Under the pieces are notes generated by a model, which saw nothing but the letters and a program-made list of their open reading frames with translations, made no database searches and was not told the DNA's origin. Below are positions 35,410-46,358 of a stretch of 64,000 nt of DNA, piece after piece. The first letter of the stretch is position 1. Every line of letters begins with the position of its first letter. A program made the position numbers and the translations under genes. The stretch comes from an uncultured Nesterenkonia sp. (GTDB taxonomy: Bacteria > Actinomycetota > Actinomycetes > Actinomycetales > Micrococcaceae): contig CANLUC010000003.1 of assembly GCA_947494195.1 (NCBI GenBank), positions 310,001 through 374,000 of the forward strand, given 5' to 3'.

Positions 35410-36369
35410 TCAGAACAGAGCCCGGGCGAGCTGCTTGCGCGAGGTCGACACCCGTGGGTCTGTGTCGCCGACGATGGAGTAGAGCTCCACCAGGTGAACC
35501 CGCGCAGCTTCCCGGTCATCACCGAAGTGAGTCTGGATGAATCGGACGAGCCGAGACAGACCGTCCTCGACATGTCCGCCGAGGATATCGACGTCGGCCA
35601 CTGCGATCTGCGCCTGGACATCGTCTGGCTGATCGGCCCCGAGCTGACGAGTCTGTGCGATGTCGACCCCTGCGGTGCGCTGCAGCAGCCGCACCTGAGC
35701 AAGACCGATCTTCGCGTCCTCATCATCGGGCTTCTCCTTGATCGCACGCTCGTAGGCGGCGGCGGCCTTCGCATAGTCCCCTGCCTCCAGGGCGTCCTGC
35801 GCCTCCTGATGCAGCGGGGGCAGCTCCGGCTCGGCCGGCACCTCAGACCCCTCCCCCTGGTCAGCCCGCGTGGACTGTGGCGGAAGCTTCTGGGTCATGC
35901 CGTTCTGGGTGGCCATCTGGACCATCTGGGTCACCAGCTGACCCAGCTGCTCGCTGGGCACCGAGGAGTCGAACTCCCCGACCGGCCGGCCTCCGATGAA
36001 GGCGGTCGCCACCGGCACCTGATCAGCGCTCTGAGCCAGTTCAGGGTGGGCGGAGGCGTCGATCTGGGCAAGCAGGATGCGGCCCTGCTGGGCGTCGACG
36101 AGATCCTCCAGGGTGGTCTTCATCGTCGCAGAGGCGGAATCCGCGCCGAAGATCAGCACGATCACGGGTGCCTGCGAGGAGAGCTCCACCACCTGCTGAA
36201 GCTGCTGCGGCTGCACCGCAACGGCCCAGCTGTCAGCTGTAGTGCCCGCTGGCGCGGGCCCTGCACCCTGCGGTGCGGTCTGCGCCGAGGAGGGGGCGAG
36301 GGAGGAGAGATCCACCGCTCCCCGGGTATCGACTCGTCGAGACTGTGGCTGTTGAGCGGAATCTGTCAC
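35410..36369 (-). CDS. CnoX/YbbN-like thioredoxin-fold protein with TPR domain, no CXXC
   Basis: A 319-residue cytoplasmic protein. After a Ser/Pro/Ala-rich N-terminus (about 45 residues) comes a thioredoxin-like fold (about 60-165). There the position of the redox motif reads GADSASATMK, with no cysteine, and the cis-proline region reads VPVATAFIGG. Residues 185-315 form TPR-like helices (HQEAQDALEAGDYAKAAAAYERAIKEKP). This is the layout of the CnoX/YbbN chaperone-like proteins, which hold rather than reduce clients. It therefore probably acts as a holdase or scaffold. Likely monocistronic; 66 bp separate it from the large membrane protein gene upstream. Confidence 0.82.
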   Translation of the reverse strand: MTDSAQQPQSRRVDTRGAVDLSSLAPSSAQTAPQGAGPAPAGTTADSWAVAVQPQQLQQVVELSSQAPVIVLIFGADSASATMKTTLEDLVDAQQGRILLAQIDASAHPELAQSADQVPVATAFIGGRPVGEFDSSVPSEQLGQLVTQMVQMATQNGMTQKLPPQSTRADQGEGSEVPAEPELPPLHQEAQDALEAGDYAKAAAAYERAIKEKPDDEDAKIGLAQVRLLQRTAGVDIAQTRQLGADQPDDVQAQIAVADVDILGGHVEDGLSRLVRFIQTHFGDDREAARVHLVELYSIVGDTDPRVSTSRKQLARALF

Positions 36370-36435
36370 TGCAGCTCTCCTTGCGCGTCGGCGTCCACCG
36401 TGGCGGACCTGGGGACGAATCTCCTGAAGCGGAGA

Positions 36436-38508
36436 TCAGTCGAGGATATTGACCTCGTTCACAATATCGTGGACGCCCAGGACCACGACTTTCTCGTCAT
36501 CCTCGGCGGGGATGTGCAGGATCATCGACTCGCGGTTGATGATGTCTGCATCGGCGGTGGTGGACTCAGTCTCGGCCAGCTCGGCGCTGACGCCGGAGAA
36601 GTTGATGGAGGCACCCTCCTCCGGGCGAAGCTGGGTGGTCGAGTCGAAGCTTCCCACGGCGAGCACCGAACCATCGGGCAGTCGCATCGCTGTGGAACCC
36701 TCGCCGATCAGTGGGCGGGTGTAGGAGATCTCGAGGTCCTCGGCGGACTCGCGCAGCTCGTCCTGGTACGCCTGCAGATCCTCGATGTATGCGTTGTCCT
36801 CGACGTTGTTGCCGAAGTAGTACTCACCGTTGTTCAGGAAGACCGCCGTACGCTCCATGGCGAGGTTCGCAGCGAACAGCGCCACCTCCTCGGTGGGATC
36901 GACAGGTTCCACACCGCCGTCCTCGGCGGAGATGGCGGGGAACTCGGTGCCCGGGACCATCAGCACCGACTGGATGAGCTCGTAGTTCTCCCGCGGGGAG
37001 GCCTGCTCGATGACCAGCACCTGAGGGATCTCGGCCTCGGCATCCTGTGTGATGACCACTGCTTGACGCGGGAAGTCGCCCTCCGAGGTGACGGCGGCGC
37101 TGAGGATCTCGGTGCCGATGGCGTCGGGCATGACGTCCTCGTCGATCTCATGGTTGCGATAGGTCAGCTCGCGGACCGTCTCGGCGTTGCCGGAGACCCG
37201 GGGAGCAAGCAGCTCGGCGTCGAAGGCCTCGTCCGCTGCGGCGGTGTGCTCGGCGATGTCGTCGATGATGCCCTGCAGCTGTGATTCCAGCAGCACGGAA
37301 TAGCCCTCGTCCTCGGTCTCCACCTCGTCGGCTTCGACATCTTCGGTCTGCTCGCTCTCGCCGGGCGTGGGCTCAGCGTCGGAGACCAGCACGGCGGGAC
37401 TCAGGGCGAGGGAGAGCGCCGCGGCGGTGGCGACGGAGCGGCTGCGCCACGTGCGCCCCTCGGTGTCGTCCCGCTCGTCCCGGTCGTCCTCAGTGTTCTC
37501 GGTGTCGGGCTCGTCGGCGCCGGCCGGATCCGAGCCGATGGGCTCGATGATGCCGGTCGCGTCGGGATCTTCCGACGATGCCCCCCGCTCCTCGGCGGGA
37601 ACCTGGGGGTGGACCTCGGTGCGGTCGGCGTCCGCGCTGTGCGGCTGGTGCGTCATCTCATCCTCCGTGGCTCCGGCCGCGGTTCCGGTGTCGGTGTCAT
37701 CCTCTGCGGCGGCGTTGGTGCTCACCGTGGCGGTGCCGAGGGCGACGCCGGCGATGCCCTGCGCAGTCCCGCTGGACGCGGCGCCTGCACTGGACGCGGC
37801 GCCTGCACTGCCCACGGTCGTCGCGGAGTCGAGTCCGCTGCCGGAGGCCGCACGCGTCGTGTGCTCGCCGCGGCTGGTCTTCTCGCCACGCTTCGCATCG
37901 GCGGTCTTGCGGGAGCGCAGGAACAGGAAGAGCCCCAGCAGCACGAGCAGCGCGCCGAGCACGATCAGCACGGTGCCGAGAAGGTGGTCGGGCTCTTCTT
38001 CCAGTTCGACGCTGACCGTGGTGGGGGCCGGCTGCTCGCCGTCGCGGAACATCAGCAGGCTCCAGTCCCCGCTGTCGTCCGGTGCGCTCCAGGCATAACG
38101 CAGGTCACCTTCGGTGGTCTCGCTCGCCACCCAGAGGTCCGAATCAGCCGGGTCCGGGACGGTGGCCTCGCCCTCCGCGAACTCCGTCTCGATGGTGTCC
38201 TCAGCATCGTCCTGGCCCTCCTGGACCGCCCCGATGGTCACGTGGGCGGCGTCGCCGACCCAGGCTTCGATGTCCTGGGTGCGTCCGAGCGCAATGGTGT
38301 ACTCGCCCTCGGCCGAGATCGTGAACTCTTCGCGCTGAGCTTCTTCGTCGATCAGATCATCGCTGATCACGGTGAGGGGCGCCTCGTCCACCTCCTGTGT
38401 CTGCGCGGTGGGGACCTCGTCGGAGGCCCAGACGGTCAGCAGGCCCACTCCGATCCCTGCCAGCAGCAGGCCCAGAATGAAAGTGATGATGGAAGCGGGA
38501 AAGCGCAC
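36436..38508 (-). CDS. Large three-helix membrane protein, function unknown
   Basis: I do not recognise this 690-residue protein. Visible parts in order: an N-terminal membrane anchor (TFILGLLLAGIGVGLL), then an acidic outer domain to about 175. A second helix (GTVLIVLGALLVLLGLFLFL) and a basic stop (RSRKTADAKRGEK) follow. A long low-complexity Ala/Ser/Gly then Asp/Glu/Thr region runs to about 350, before a third helix (VATAAALSLALSPAVLV). A C-terminal globular domain (about 395-690) begins ESQLQGIIDDIAEHTAAADEAFDAELLAPRVSG. The acidic linker contains a perfect 18-bp tandem duplication. GTG start with AAGGA upstream. Divergent from the AI-2E-type permease by 146 bp that includes an unusually AT-rich patch. 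Confidence 0.75.
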   Translation of the reverse strand: MRFPASIITFILGLLLAGIGVGLLTVWASDEVPTAQTQEVDEAPLTVISDDLIDEEAQREEFTISAEGEYTIALGRTQDIEAWVGDAAHVTIGAVQEGQDDAEDTIETEFAEGEATVPDPADSDLWVASETTEGDLRYAWSAPDDSGDWSLLMFRDGEQPAPTTVSVELEEEPDHLLGTVLIVLGALLVLLGLFLFLRSRKTADAKRGEKTSRGEHTTRAASGSGLDSATTVGSAGAASSAGAASSGTAQGIAGVALGTATVSTNAAAEDDTDTGTAAGATEDEMTHQPHSADADRTEVHPQVPAEERGASSEDPDATGIIEPIGSDPAGADEPDTENTEDDRDERDDTEGRTWRSRSVATAAALSLALSPAVLVSDAEPTPGESEQTEDVEADEVETEDEGYSVLLESQLQGIIDDIAEHTAAADEAFDAELLAPRVSGNAETVRELTYRNHEIDEDVMPDAIGTEILSAAVTSEGDFPRQAVVITQDAEAEIPQVLVIEQASPRENYELIQSVLMVPGTEFPAISAEDGGVEPVDPTEEVALFAANLAMERTAVFLNNGEYYFGNNVEDNAYIEDLQAYQDELRESAEDLEISYTRPLIGEGSTAMRLPDGSVLAVGSFDSTTQLRPEEGASINFSGVSAELAETESTTADADIINRESMILHIPAEDDEKVVVLGVHDIVNEVNILD
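37772..37807. repeat. Perfect 18-bp tandem duplication in the coding sequence
   Basis: Two identical 18-bp units (37772-37789 and 37790-37807) encode a repeated six-residue Ala/Ser/Gly unit in the low-complexity linker of the 690-residue membrane protein. Being in frame, it changes linker length only. Confidence 0.8.
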
Positions 38509-38642
38509 GGGTGAGAAGTCCTTGATCGGGAGAGGCGAGGGTCCAGCGGTCTAGAATACCGAAGATAACAATAAGATCACAGTCTGGGTATCCGCTGGAC
38601 GGTGAGATGCGCGTCGATGCGGATCCGGGCGCGGCGGATGGA

Positions 38643-38648
38643 TAGGCT
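38643..38648 (+). promoter_or_regulatory. Candidate leaderless -10 box of the AI-2E-family permease gene
   Basis: TAGGCT followed by six bases (GAGCGC) and the GTG at 38655. An AT-rich patch (about 38552-38593) lies further upstream and may also serve the divergent gene. Confidence 0.5.
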
Positions 38649-38654
38649 GAGCGC

Positions 38655-39854
38655 GTGACAGACTCCGAGCGGAATACCCAGCGCACGGCCCGGCTTCGGG
38701 GCATGGCACGCCGCTACCGACTCCGCCTTCCCAAGCGTGCCCCACGTCGCCCGATCGCCGAGCTGGATCAGTATGGCCTGCCGCCTGTCGCCGTGGGAAC
38801 GACGGAGAAGGCCGCCACCTACGCCTCCCGCCCGATCTACACGGGGTTCATGCTCGCCGTGGGCGTCGGCCTGGCACTGCTGGTCTTCTACGTCGCCCAG
38901 GCCAACACACAGCTGCTGGTCTGGATCGCGGCGGCACTGTTCATCGCCATCGGCCTGGATCCGGTGGTGCGCAGCCTGGAGCGTGCGGGATTCCCCCGCC
39001 CGGCCGGGGTCGCGGTCACCATCACAGTCTTTCTCGGTCTGGTCTCCACGGTCATCGCCGCCCTGGCACCCATGGTGACCGAGCAGACGACCACCTTTCT
39101 CGGATCGCTCCCCCGACTGGTCGAGGGCATCTCGAGGTCCGACTGGTTCGAACGCATCGATGAGGACTTCCAGGTCCAGCAGATCATCGACACCGAGGTC
39201 AATCGGTTCATCTCGAACCCTGGCAACGTCACCAACGCTCTGGGCGGGCTCTTCGGGGTGGGAACAGCAATCCTCACCACGGCACTGGGCACGCTGGTGG
39301 TCTTCGTGCTGGCGATCTACTTCTTGTCTTCGTTGCCAGTGATGACCGCCTGGGGCTATCGGCTGGCGCCGCGCTCCTCACGCGAACGGGTCCAGCACCT
39401 GGGCGATCGAATCCTTGACGGGGTCGGGCACTACGTCATGGGCCAGGCCTTCGTGGCGGTGCTCAACGGCGTGGTCGCCTTCATCGCGATCAGCATCGCG
39501 GGCGTCCCCTTCGGGGTGCTCTTCGCCGTCGTCGCGGGCGTCCTGGCCTTCATCCCGCTGGTGGGCCCGGTCACCGGCGGCACGCTGGTCACGCTCGTGG
39601 CGCTGACCGTGGACTGGCAGACCGCGGCGACCTTCGCGGCGATCTACTTCGTCTATCTGCAGGTCGAGGCCTATCTGGTCTCGCCGCGCATCATGGCGCA
39701 CGCTGTGCGGATCCCGGCCGCCGTCGTCGTGATCTCGGTGCTCGCCGGCGGCACCCTGCTCGGTGTGCTCGGCGCCCTCATGGCGATCCCCACGGCGGCC
39801 GCGGTCATGCTGCTGACCCGCGAGGTGCTGATCCGCCGCCAGGACGCGCGCTAG
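38655..39854 (+). CDS. AI-2E family (PerM-like) membrane protein
   Basis: A 399-residue polytopic protein with about seven or eight membrane helices. A basic N-terminal tail of about 60 residues (RRYRLRLPKRAPRRP) precedes the first helix. The family motif is seen near the C-terminal half: GVPFGVLFAVVAGVLAFIPLVGPVTGG in successive segments, then the QVEAYLVSPRIMAHAV region. The family name comes from E. coli TqsA. Members include Na+/H+ antiporters and general exporters, so the substrate is open. GTG start with a -10-like TAGGCT six bases upstream and no Shine-Dalgarno. Confidence 0.88.
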   Translation: MTDSERNTQRTARLRGMARRYRLRLPKRAPRRPIAELDQYGLPPVAVGTTEKAATYASRPIYTGFMLAVGVGLALLVFYVAQANTQLLVWIAAALFIAIGLDPVVRSLERAGFPRPAGVAVTITVFLGLVSTVIAALAPMVTEQTTTFLGSLPRLVEGISRSDWFERIDEDFQVQQIIDTEVNRFISNPGNVTNALGGLFGVGTAILTTALGTLVVFVLAIYFLSSLPVMTAWGYRLAPRSSRERVQHLGDRILDGVGHYVMGQAFVAVLNGVVAFIAISIAGVPFGVLFAVVAGVLAFIPLVGPVTGGTLVTLVALTVDWQTAATFAAIYFVYLQVEAYLVSPRIMAHAVRIPAAVVVISVLAGGTLLGVLGALMAIPTAAAVMLLTREVLIRRQDAR

Positions 39855-39875
39855 CGGGCAGAGCCAGACACCGTC

Positions 39876-40187
39876 TCAGCCGATCCGCCAGCAGTGGGTG
39901 TGCCAGTGCCGCCGATCGGCCGCCGCATGCTCATCGCCGAAGATCGAGTCCGCTCGCCAGGCCACCACATGAGCGGTGCCGGCAGAGACCGGAAGGTGGC
40001 ACCCCGGGCAGGTGTACTGCTTCTGCGCGGCGGAGGCCGAGATGTGCCGGACGTGGTACTCGCCGTCGCGGCGGCGCACGGTCCCGGAGGAGAACGCCCC
40101 CTGGCCGAAGACTCCGGTGGAGAGCGGCCGGTGCTCGCGCTGCCACTTCGACCCGCGGCGGCCTGACCCCTTCGCTGACTTCGCCAT
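39876..40187 (-). CDS. Small Cys/His-rich protein, probable zinc binder
   Basis: A 103-residue protein: a basic N-terminus ([20 protein letters not shown]), a middle [15 protein letters not shown], then CPGCH followed 30 residues later by HWHTHCW. The two Cys plus the His/Cys cluster could form one zinc site. The frame is open to 40376, but that would overlap nucS on the opposite strand; the ATG at 40187 has GGAG three bases upstream. It lies convergent to the AI-2E permease gene and divergent from nucS by about 79 bp. Function not known to me. Confidence 0.7.
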   Translation of the reverse strand: MAKSAKGSGRRGSKWQREHRPLSTGVFGQGAFSSGTVRRRDGEYHVRHISASAAQKQYTCPGCHLPVSAGTAHVVAWRADSIFGDEHAAADRRHWHTHCWRIG

Positions 40188-40252
40188 GACTCCATTGTTC
40201 CAGGTGCTCGGCATGCGCGGGGCACGATGCACCGGGCGGCAGTCGAAGCGGG

Positions 40253-40258
40253 TAGGAT
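40253..40258 (+). promoter_or_regulatory. Candidate -10 box of nucS
   Basis: TAGGAT eight bases before the nucS GTG, slightly longer spacing than the other leaderless candidates. No ribosome-binding sequence is present in between. Confidence 0.4.
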
Positions 40259-40266
40259 CAATCACC

Positions 40267-40959
40267 GTGCGATTGGTGATTGCGACCTGTTCAGTGTCAT
40301 ATTCCGGCCGGCTCAATGCCCATCTGGCCCAGGCCACGCGCCTGCTGATGGTCAAGGCCGACGGCGGAGTGCTCATCCACTCCGACGGCGGCTCCTATAA
40401 GCCGCTGAACTGGATGTCGCCCCCCGCCACTCTGCGGATCACATCGCCGGATGCTCAGCAGCTCGAGGCCGGGATCTCCGAGGTCTGGACGGTCTCCGCC
40501 ACCAAGAGCGACGACACGCTGAGCATCCTGATCAGCGAGATCCATGAGGACATCTCCCACGACCTCGGCGCAGACCCGGGGCTGGTCAAGGACGGCGTGG
40601 AATCGGATCTGCAGCGACTCCTCGCGGAGCAGATCGAGCTTCTCGGGGCCGGTCACCGGCTCATTCGCCGGGAACACCCCACCCCCATCGGACCTGTGGA
40701 TCTGCTGGCACGCGGGCCGCAGGGCCACGTCGCCGTGGAGCTCAAGCGCCGCGGCGACATCGACGGGGTGGAGCAGCTCACGCGTTACCTGGATCTGCTC
40801 AATCGGGATCCGCTCCTGGCTCCGGTGCAGGGAATCTTCGCCGCCCAGCAGATCAAGCCGCAGGCTCGCACACTCGCCGAGGACCGCGGCATCCGCTGCC
40901 TGGTCCTGGACTACGATGCGATGCGCGGCGTCGACGACGCCGACTCCCGCCTCTTCTAG
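40267..40959 (+). CDS. nucS: Endonuclease NucS, non-canonical mismatch repair
   Basis: Mismatch-specific endonuclease that cuts both strands at mispaired bases; the main mismatch-repair protein of actinobacteria that lack MutS/MutL. The chosen GTG gives [20 protein letters not shown], the family N-terminus, and a 230-residue product. Upstream in-frame codons are antisense to another gene and are discarded. N-terminal DNA-binding part with [11 protein letters not shown]. RecB-like catalytic residues D145 (PVDLLA), E158 and K160 (VAVELKRRG). The C-terminus ends DSRLF, resembling the short sliding-clamp-binding tail of this family. Confidence 0.95.
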   Translation: MRLVIATCSVSYSGRLNAHLAQATRLLMVKADGGVLIHSDGGSYKPLNWMSPPATLRITSPDAQQLEAGISEVWTVSATKSDDTLSILISEIHEDISHDLGADPGLVKDGVESDLQRLLAEQIELLGAGHRLIRREHPTPIGPVDLLARGPQGHVAVELKRRGDIDGVEQLTRYLDLLNRDPLLAPVQGIFAAQQIKPQARTLAEDRGIRCLVLDYDAMRGVDDADSRLF

Positions 40960-41015
40960 AACGCCTCCCGCTGCAGCGGGGCATAACTGCAGGCAAGACA
41001 GAGCAGCGGGAAAGG

Positions 41016-41062
41016 CAAAGAGCGGGCCCGGTCTCCATGATGGAGACCGGGCCCGCTCTTTG
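41016..41062. terminator. Very strong bidirectional terminator between nucS and atpC
   Basis: Bases 41016-41037 and 41041-41062 are perfect reverse complements over 22 bp with a three-base apex (TGA). The outer ends are CAAAG/CTTTG. It lies between convergent nucS and the atp operon, 27 bp after the atpC stop, so it probably ends both transcripts. Confidence 0.85.
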
Positions 41063-41088
41063 ACTGCTGAGCTCCTCAGCTGACTGGC

Positions 41089-41355
41089 TCAGTCCTCGAT
41101 GAGTTCGGCATCATCGGCGACGATGGTCACGCGATCCGAATCGACCGAGAAGAACCCGCCATTGACCTTGGCCTTGACCGGAGCACCCTCGACCGGATCG
41201 ATGAGCAGCTCGCCCTCCGCCAGCAGCGACAGCACCGGAGTGTGACCGGGAAGGATTCCCATGTCGCCCTCCACCGTGCGACCGCGGACCGATTTGGCGG
41301 CGCCGGACCAGACCGCGTGGTCGCTGGCGACCACCTGCACGTCGAGTTCCGCCAT
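41089..41355 (-). CDS. atpC: F1Fo ATP synthase subunit epsilon
   Basis: Regulatory subunit of the F1 central stalk. At 88 residues it holds only the N-terminal beta-sandwich domain (ELDVQVVASDHAVWSGAAKS ... MGILPGHTPVLSLL). The C-terminal helical hairpin that inhibits ATP hydrolysis in E. coli is missing, as in other actinobacterial epsilons such as those of about 85-120 residues. Last gene of the atp operon, two bases after atpD, and followed by a 22-bp perfect terminator stem. Confidence 0.95.
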   Translation of the reverse strand: MAELDVQVVASDHAVWSGAAKSVRGRTVEGDMGILPGHTPVLSLLAEGELLIDPVEGAPVKAKVNGGFFSVDSDRVTIVADDAELIED

Positions 41356-41357
41356 GA

Positions 41358-42848
<1,491 letters not shown>

Positions 42849-42885
42849 TCAAAACGTCTATAGGCCTGCGGGAGTACCCCGTGGG

Positions 42886-43773
42886 CTAGCTCGCGGCCAA
42901 GGCGTCGGCACCCGCGATGAGCTCGCTGAGCTCCTGGGTGATCTCTGCCTGGCGAGCGTTGTTGCGCAACAGGGTGTACTTCTTGATGAGATCGTCTGCG
43001 TTGTCCGCAGCCGACTTCATCGCCCGCTGGCGTGCCGCGAGCTCGGAGGCCGAGGCTTCCAGCATCGCCGCGAAGATCTTGGACTCGATGTACCGCGGGA
43101 GCAGCGCATCGAGCACCTCCTCGGCATTCGGCTCGAAGTCATAGAGCGGGTTCGGCTCGTGCTCGGCGTCGCTCTCCACGAAGGCCAGCGGCAGCAGACG
43201 TCGCGCCACAGGCTCCTGCTTCACCATGGACTGGAACTCGGTGTACACGAGGTACAGCTCGTCCACGCCGCCCTCCTCAGTGGGCTGCAGGAAGCGGTCC
43301 ACCAAGGTGCGGCCGATCTCCTGAGCACGTTCCACCTCGGGAGCGTCCGTGTTGCCGGTCCATACCTGGTCGTACTCCCGCTCACGGAAGTCGTAGAACG
43401 CCTGTGCCTTGCGTCCATAGAGGTAGGGACGGACTTCCTTGCCGTCTTCACGCAGTCGCTTCGTCAGGGCCTCGCCCTGCTTGAGCACATTGGTGGAGTA
43501 GGCACCGGCAAGACCGCGGTCGCTGGTGAGGATCAGCACTGCCGCGCGGGTGGGGTTGTCCACCTTTGTGGTCAGCACGTGATCGATGTCGTTCTGCGAG
43601 GCCACGGCGGAGACCGCACGAGTGATGGCTTCTGCGTATGGCAGGGCCGCACGCGCACGGCTGCGTGCTTTGCCGATGCGCGACGTCGCGATCAGCTCCA
43701 TCGCCTTGAAGATCTTCTTCATCGACGAGGTCGATGCGATCTTCTGGCGGTAGACCCGGATCTGGGCTCCCAT
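42886..43773 (-). CDS. atpG: F1Fo ATP synthase subunit gamma
   Basis: Rotor shaft of F1. The open frame begins at 43965, inside atpA, but the family start [20 protein letters not shown] is at 43773, giving 295 residues. The N-terminal helix and the C-terminal helix ([31 protein letters not shown]) that form the coiled coil are both present. [15 protein letters not shown] marks the central Rossmann-like domain. An inserted acidic segment ([16 protein letters not shown]) is of the type found in actinobacterial gamma subunits. Confidence 0.96.
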   Translation of the reverse strand: MGAQIRVYRQKIASTSSMKKIFKAMELIATSRIGKARSRARAALPYAEAITRAVSAVASQNDIDHVLTTKVDNPTRAAVLILTSDRGLAGAYSTNVLKQGEALTKRLREDGKEVRPYLYGRKAQAFYDFREREYDQVWTGNTDAPEVERAQEIGRTLVDRFLQPTEEGGVDELYLVYTEFQSMVKQEPVARRLLPLAFVESDAEHEPNPLYDFEPNAEEVLDALLPRYIESKIFAAMLEASASELAARQRAMKSAADNADDLIKKYTLLRNNARQAEITQELSELIAGADALAAS

Positions 43774-43828
43774 GCTTGTCCTTCCCTGATGTCTTCCAGT
43801 CGGTGATTCTGCCGGGCTGAGCGGTGGC

Positions 43829-45457
43829 TCAGCTCTTGGCTGGAATCTCTTCCTGGCTGATCTCGTCGGCGGACATCGCTTCGGTCTGCTCGTTGCCCAC
43901 CAGGGACTCCGAACCCTCGGCGTGGAACTCCTTCTTGAACGCGACCATGGCTTCCTTGAGCGCACTGACCGTGTCGTCCTCGAGCTTGCCCGAGGAGGCG
44001 ATGTTGGTCAGCACATTGGTCTTGCGACGCAGGTAGTCCAGCCAGTCGGTCTCGAAGCGCTTGATGTCCGCGGTCTCGACATCGTCCAGGTGGCCCTGGG
44101 CGCCGGTCCAGATCGAAGCGACCTGGTCCTCGACCGGGTACGGCGTGTACTGAGCCTGCTTGAGCAGCTCGGTCTGACGCTCACCGCGCACCAGCTGCTG
44201 GCGCGTGGCGGGATCGAGGTCCGAGGCGAACATCGCGAAGGCCTGCATGTCGCGGTACTGCGCCAGGTCCAGCTTCAGCGTGCCGGAGACCTTCTTCATG
44301 GCCTTCATCTGCGCCGCGCCACCCACGCGTGACACCGAGATGCCCACGTCCACGGCGGGACGCTGGTTGGCGTTGAAGAGATCCGACTGCAGGAAGATCT
44401 GACCATCGGTGATGGAGATGACGTTGGTCGGGATGTAGGCCGAGACGTCATTCGCCTTGGTCTCGATGAGCGGAAGACCGGTCATCGAACCGGCACCGAG
44501 CTCGTCGGAGAGCTTGGCGCAGCGTTCGAGCAGACGGGAGTGGAGGTAGAACACGTCGCCCGGGAACGCCTCGCGCCCCGGCGGGCGGCGCAGCAGCAGA
44601 GACACTGCGCGGTAGGCCTCGGCCTGCTTGGAGAGGTCATCGAAGACGATGAGCACGTGCTTGCCGCCGTACATCCAGTGCTGGCCGATGGCCGACCCTG
44701 CGAACGGTGCAAGGTACTTATAGCCCGCTGGGTCAGAGGCTGGGGAGGCCACGATCGTGGTGTACTCCAGCGCGCCGCGCTCCTCGAGGGTCTGCCGCAC
44801 AGCTGCGATGGTGGAGGCCTTCTGGCCCACAGCCACGTAGACGCAGCGCACCTGCTTGTCGACGTCGCCGGACTCCCAGTTGGCCTTCTGGTTCAGGATG
44901 GCGTCGATCGCAATGGCGGTCTTGCCGGTCTGGCGGTCACCGATGATCAGCTGACGCTGACCGCGGCCGATCGGGATCATGGCGTCGATCGCCTTGATGC
45001 CGGTCTGCAGCGGCTCGTGCACCGACTTGCGCTGCACCACCGAGGGTGCCTGCAGCTCCATCGGGCGGCGACCCTCGGGGGTGATCTCGCCCTTGTCATC
45101 GATGGGCTTGCCCAGCGGGTCGACCACGCGACCCAGGAATTCGTCACCCACCGGGACGGAGAGGACCTCGCCGGTGCGAGTGACCTCCTGGCCCTCCTCG
45201 ATGCCGGAGAACTCACCGAGGACCACGACGCCGATCTCGCGGGTGTCGAGGTTCTGGGCCAGGCCCAGGGTTCCGTCTTCGAAGCGAAGAAGTTCGTTTG
45301 CCATGGTCGAGGGAAGTCCCTCGACTCGAGCGATGCCGTCAGCCGCGGAGATCACGCGTCCGACCTCGACGCGCTCAGCGCTGCCGGGATCATAGGACGC
45401 TGCGAACTCGTTCAAGGCGTTGCGGACGTCGTCGGCGTTGATGGTCAAGTCGGCCAT
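43829..45457 (-). CDS. atpA: F1Fo ATP synthase subunit alpha
   Basis: Non-catalytic nucleotide-binding subunit of F1. 542 residues with P-loop GDRQTGKT in [17 protein letters not shown]. The N-terminal barrel contains [16 protein letters not shown], and [17 protein letters not shown] and the arginine-bearing [10 protein letters not shown] lie towards the C-terminal half. The C-terminal 30 residues form an acidic extension ([20 protein letters not shown]) beyond the E. coli end. A C-terminal extension on alpha is also known in mycobacteria, where it helps suppress ATP hydrolysis. The sequence here is not obviously the same. Confidence 0.97.
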   Translation of the reverse strand: MADLTINADDVRNALNEFAASYDPGSAERVEVGRVISAADGIARVEGLPSTMANELLRFEDGTLGLAQNLDTREIGVVVLGEFSGIEEGQEVTRTGEVLSVPVGDEFLGRVVDPLGKPIDDKGEITPEGRRPMELQAPSVVQRKSVHEPLQTGIKAIDAMIPIGRGQRQLIIGDRQTGKTAIAIDAILNQKANWESGDVDKQVRCVYVAVGQKASTIAAVRQTLEERGALEYTTIVASPASDPAGYKYLAPFAGSAIGQHWMYGGKHVLIVFDDLSKQAEAYRAVSLLLRRPPGREAFPGDVFYLHSRLLERCAKLSDELGAGSMTGLPLIETKANDVSAYIPTNVISITDGQIFLQSDLFNANQRPAVDVGISVSRVGGAAQMKAMKKVSGTLKLDLAQYRDMQAFAMFASDLDPATRQQLVRGERQTELLKQAQYTPYPVEDQVASIWTGAQGHLDDVETADIKRFETDWLDYLRRKTNVLTNIASSGKLEDDTVSALKEAMVAFKKEFHAEGSESLVGNEQTEAMSADEISQEEIPAKS

Positions 45458-45548
45458 CTGCAGTCCCTGCTCTCCTCAGTCATGGCCGCAGTGTGCGGCC
45501 GGGTGGTTCAAAGATTCACGTGTGTGTGAGCTATGTCTTCTATGAAGA

Positions 45549-46358
45549 CTAGCTGGCCAGCTTCCGGTGCAGTTCATTGAGCTTGGTGGCGACAGTGCTG
45601 TCGACCACCTCATCACCGACCTGTACACGAATGCCACCGACCACAGCTGGGTCGACGACGACGTCGAGTTGCAGCTCCCGGCCGAAGTAGCGGTCGAGGC
45701 TGGCCCCGAGTCGCTGCACATAGGCCGAGTCCAGCTCTTTGGCGACGGTGACCTGGGCGATCCAACGCTGCTGACGTTCTGCGATCTGCTCCGAGAAGCG
45801 CTCCAGAAGCTGCGTGGGACGCAGTCCCCGCGGCTTCGTGACGGCACGGTCGATCAGCAGCCGCGCTTCGGAGCTGACACCGGGCGTCAGACGCTCGGCG
45901 AGCTGCTTCTTCGCCTCCGGACGGGCCTGCGCATCCGTCAGCGCGCGCTGCACCTCATGCGAGGACGACACGGTCCGGCGGAAGTCCAGCAGGGTCGTCT
46001 CGAGGTTCTCGAGTCCCTTCAGGCCTTCACGCTCGGCCGCCCGCGTGACCACGATGACCGCCATGATCTCCACGGCGTCGCCCAGGTCACGCTCACGGCT
46101 CCAGCGTCGTGAGACCAGGGCCTCGAGGATCGACGCGGTGGCTGAGCTGACCTTGCCGCCGAAGAGGCTCTGGACCATTGCTGCCCGGGCCAGCGGCTCG
46201 CGCGACGGATCGGTGAGGCTGCGACGCAGCCCCGCCGAGGAGTCGAGCACGTCCAGCGCGGCGAAGAGCTCCTCGGCGACCGCAAGATCAGCCTGCGCGA
46301 TCACCTGTTCGAGCTCGCGCTGCACCGTTGCGAGAGATTCGGTGGTCACCGCTGCCAT
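45549..46358 (-). CDS. atpH: F1Fo ATP synthase subunit delta
   Basis: Peripheral-stalk subunit linking F1 to the b subunits. 269 residues, longer than the roughly 180 of E. coli. The start is SLATVQRELEQVIAQADLAVAEELFAAL, and the conserved C-terminal block reads VVDPAVVGGIRVQVGDEVVDSTV. In mycobacteria the extra N-terminal part comes from a b-delta fusion; here b is encoded separately and delta is only extended. Its ATG shares one base with the atpF stop (TAATG), indicating translational coupling. Confidence 0.95.
   Translation of the reverse strand: MAAVTTESLATVQRELEQVIAQADLAVAEELFAALDVLDSSAGLRRSLTDPSREPLARAAMVQSLFGGKVSSATASILEALVSRRWSRERDLGDAVEIMAVIVVTRAAEREGLKGLENLETTLLDFRRTVSSSHEVQRALTDAQARPEAKKQLAERLTPGVSSEARLLIDRAVTKPRGLRPTQLLERFSEQIAERQQRWIAQVTVAKELDSAYVQRLGASLDRYFGRELQLDVVVDPAVVGGIRVQVGDEVVDSTVATKLNELHRKLAS

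Noticed and set aside
34690-37284. 864-codon plus-strand open frame
   Set aside because: Spans antisense to three well-supported minus-strand genes (ABC ATPase, TPR protein and 690-residue protein) and their intergenic signals.
42886-43965. 359-residue version of AtpG starting at 43965
   Set aside because: The first 64 codons lie inside atpA and are Arg/Ser-rich; the family N-terminus begins at 43773.
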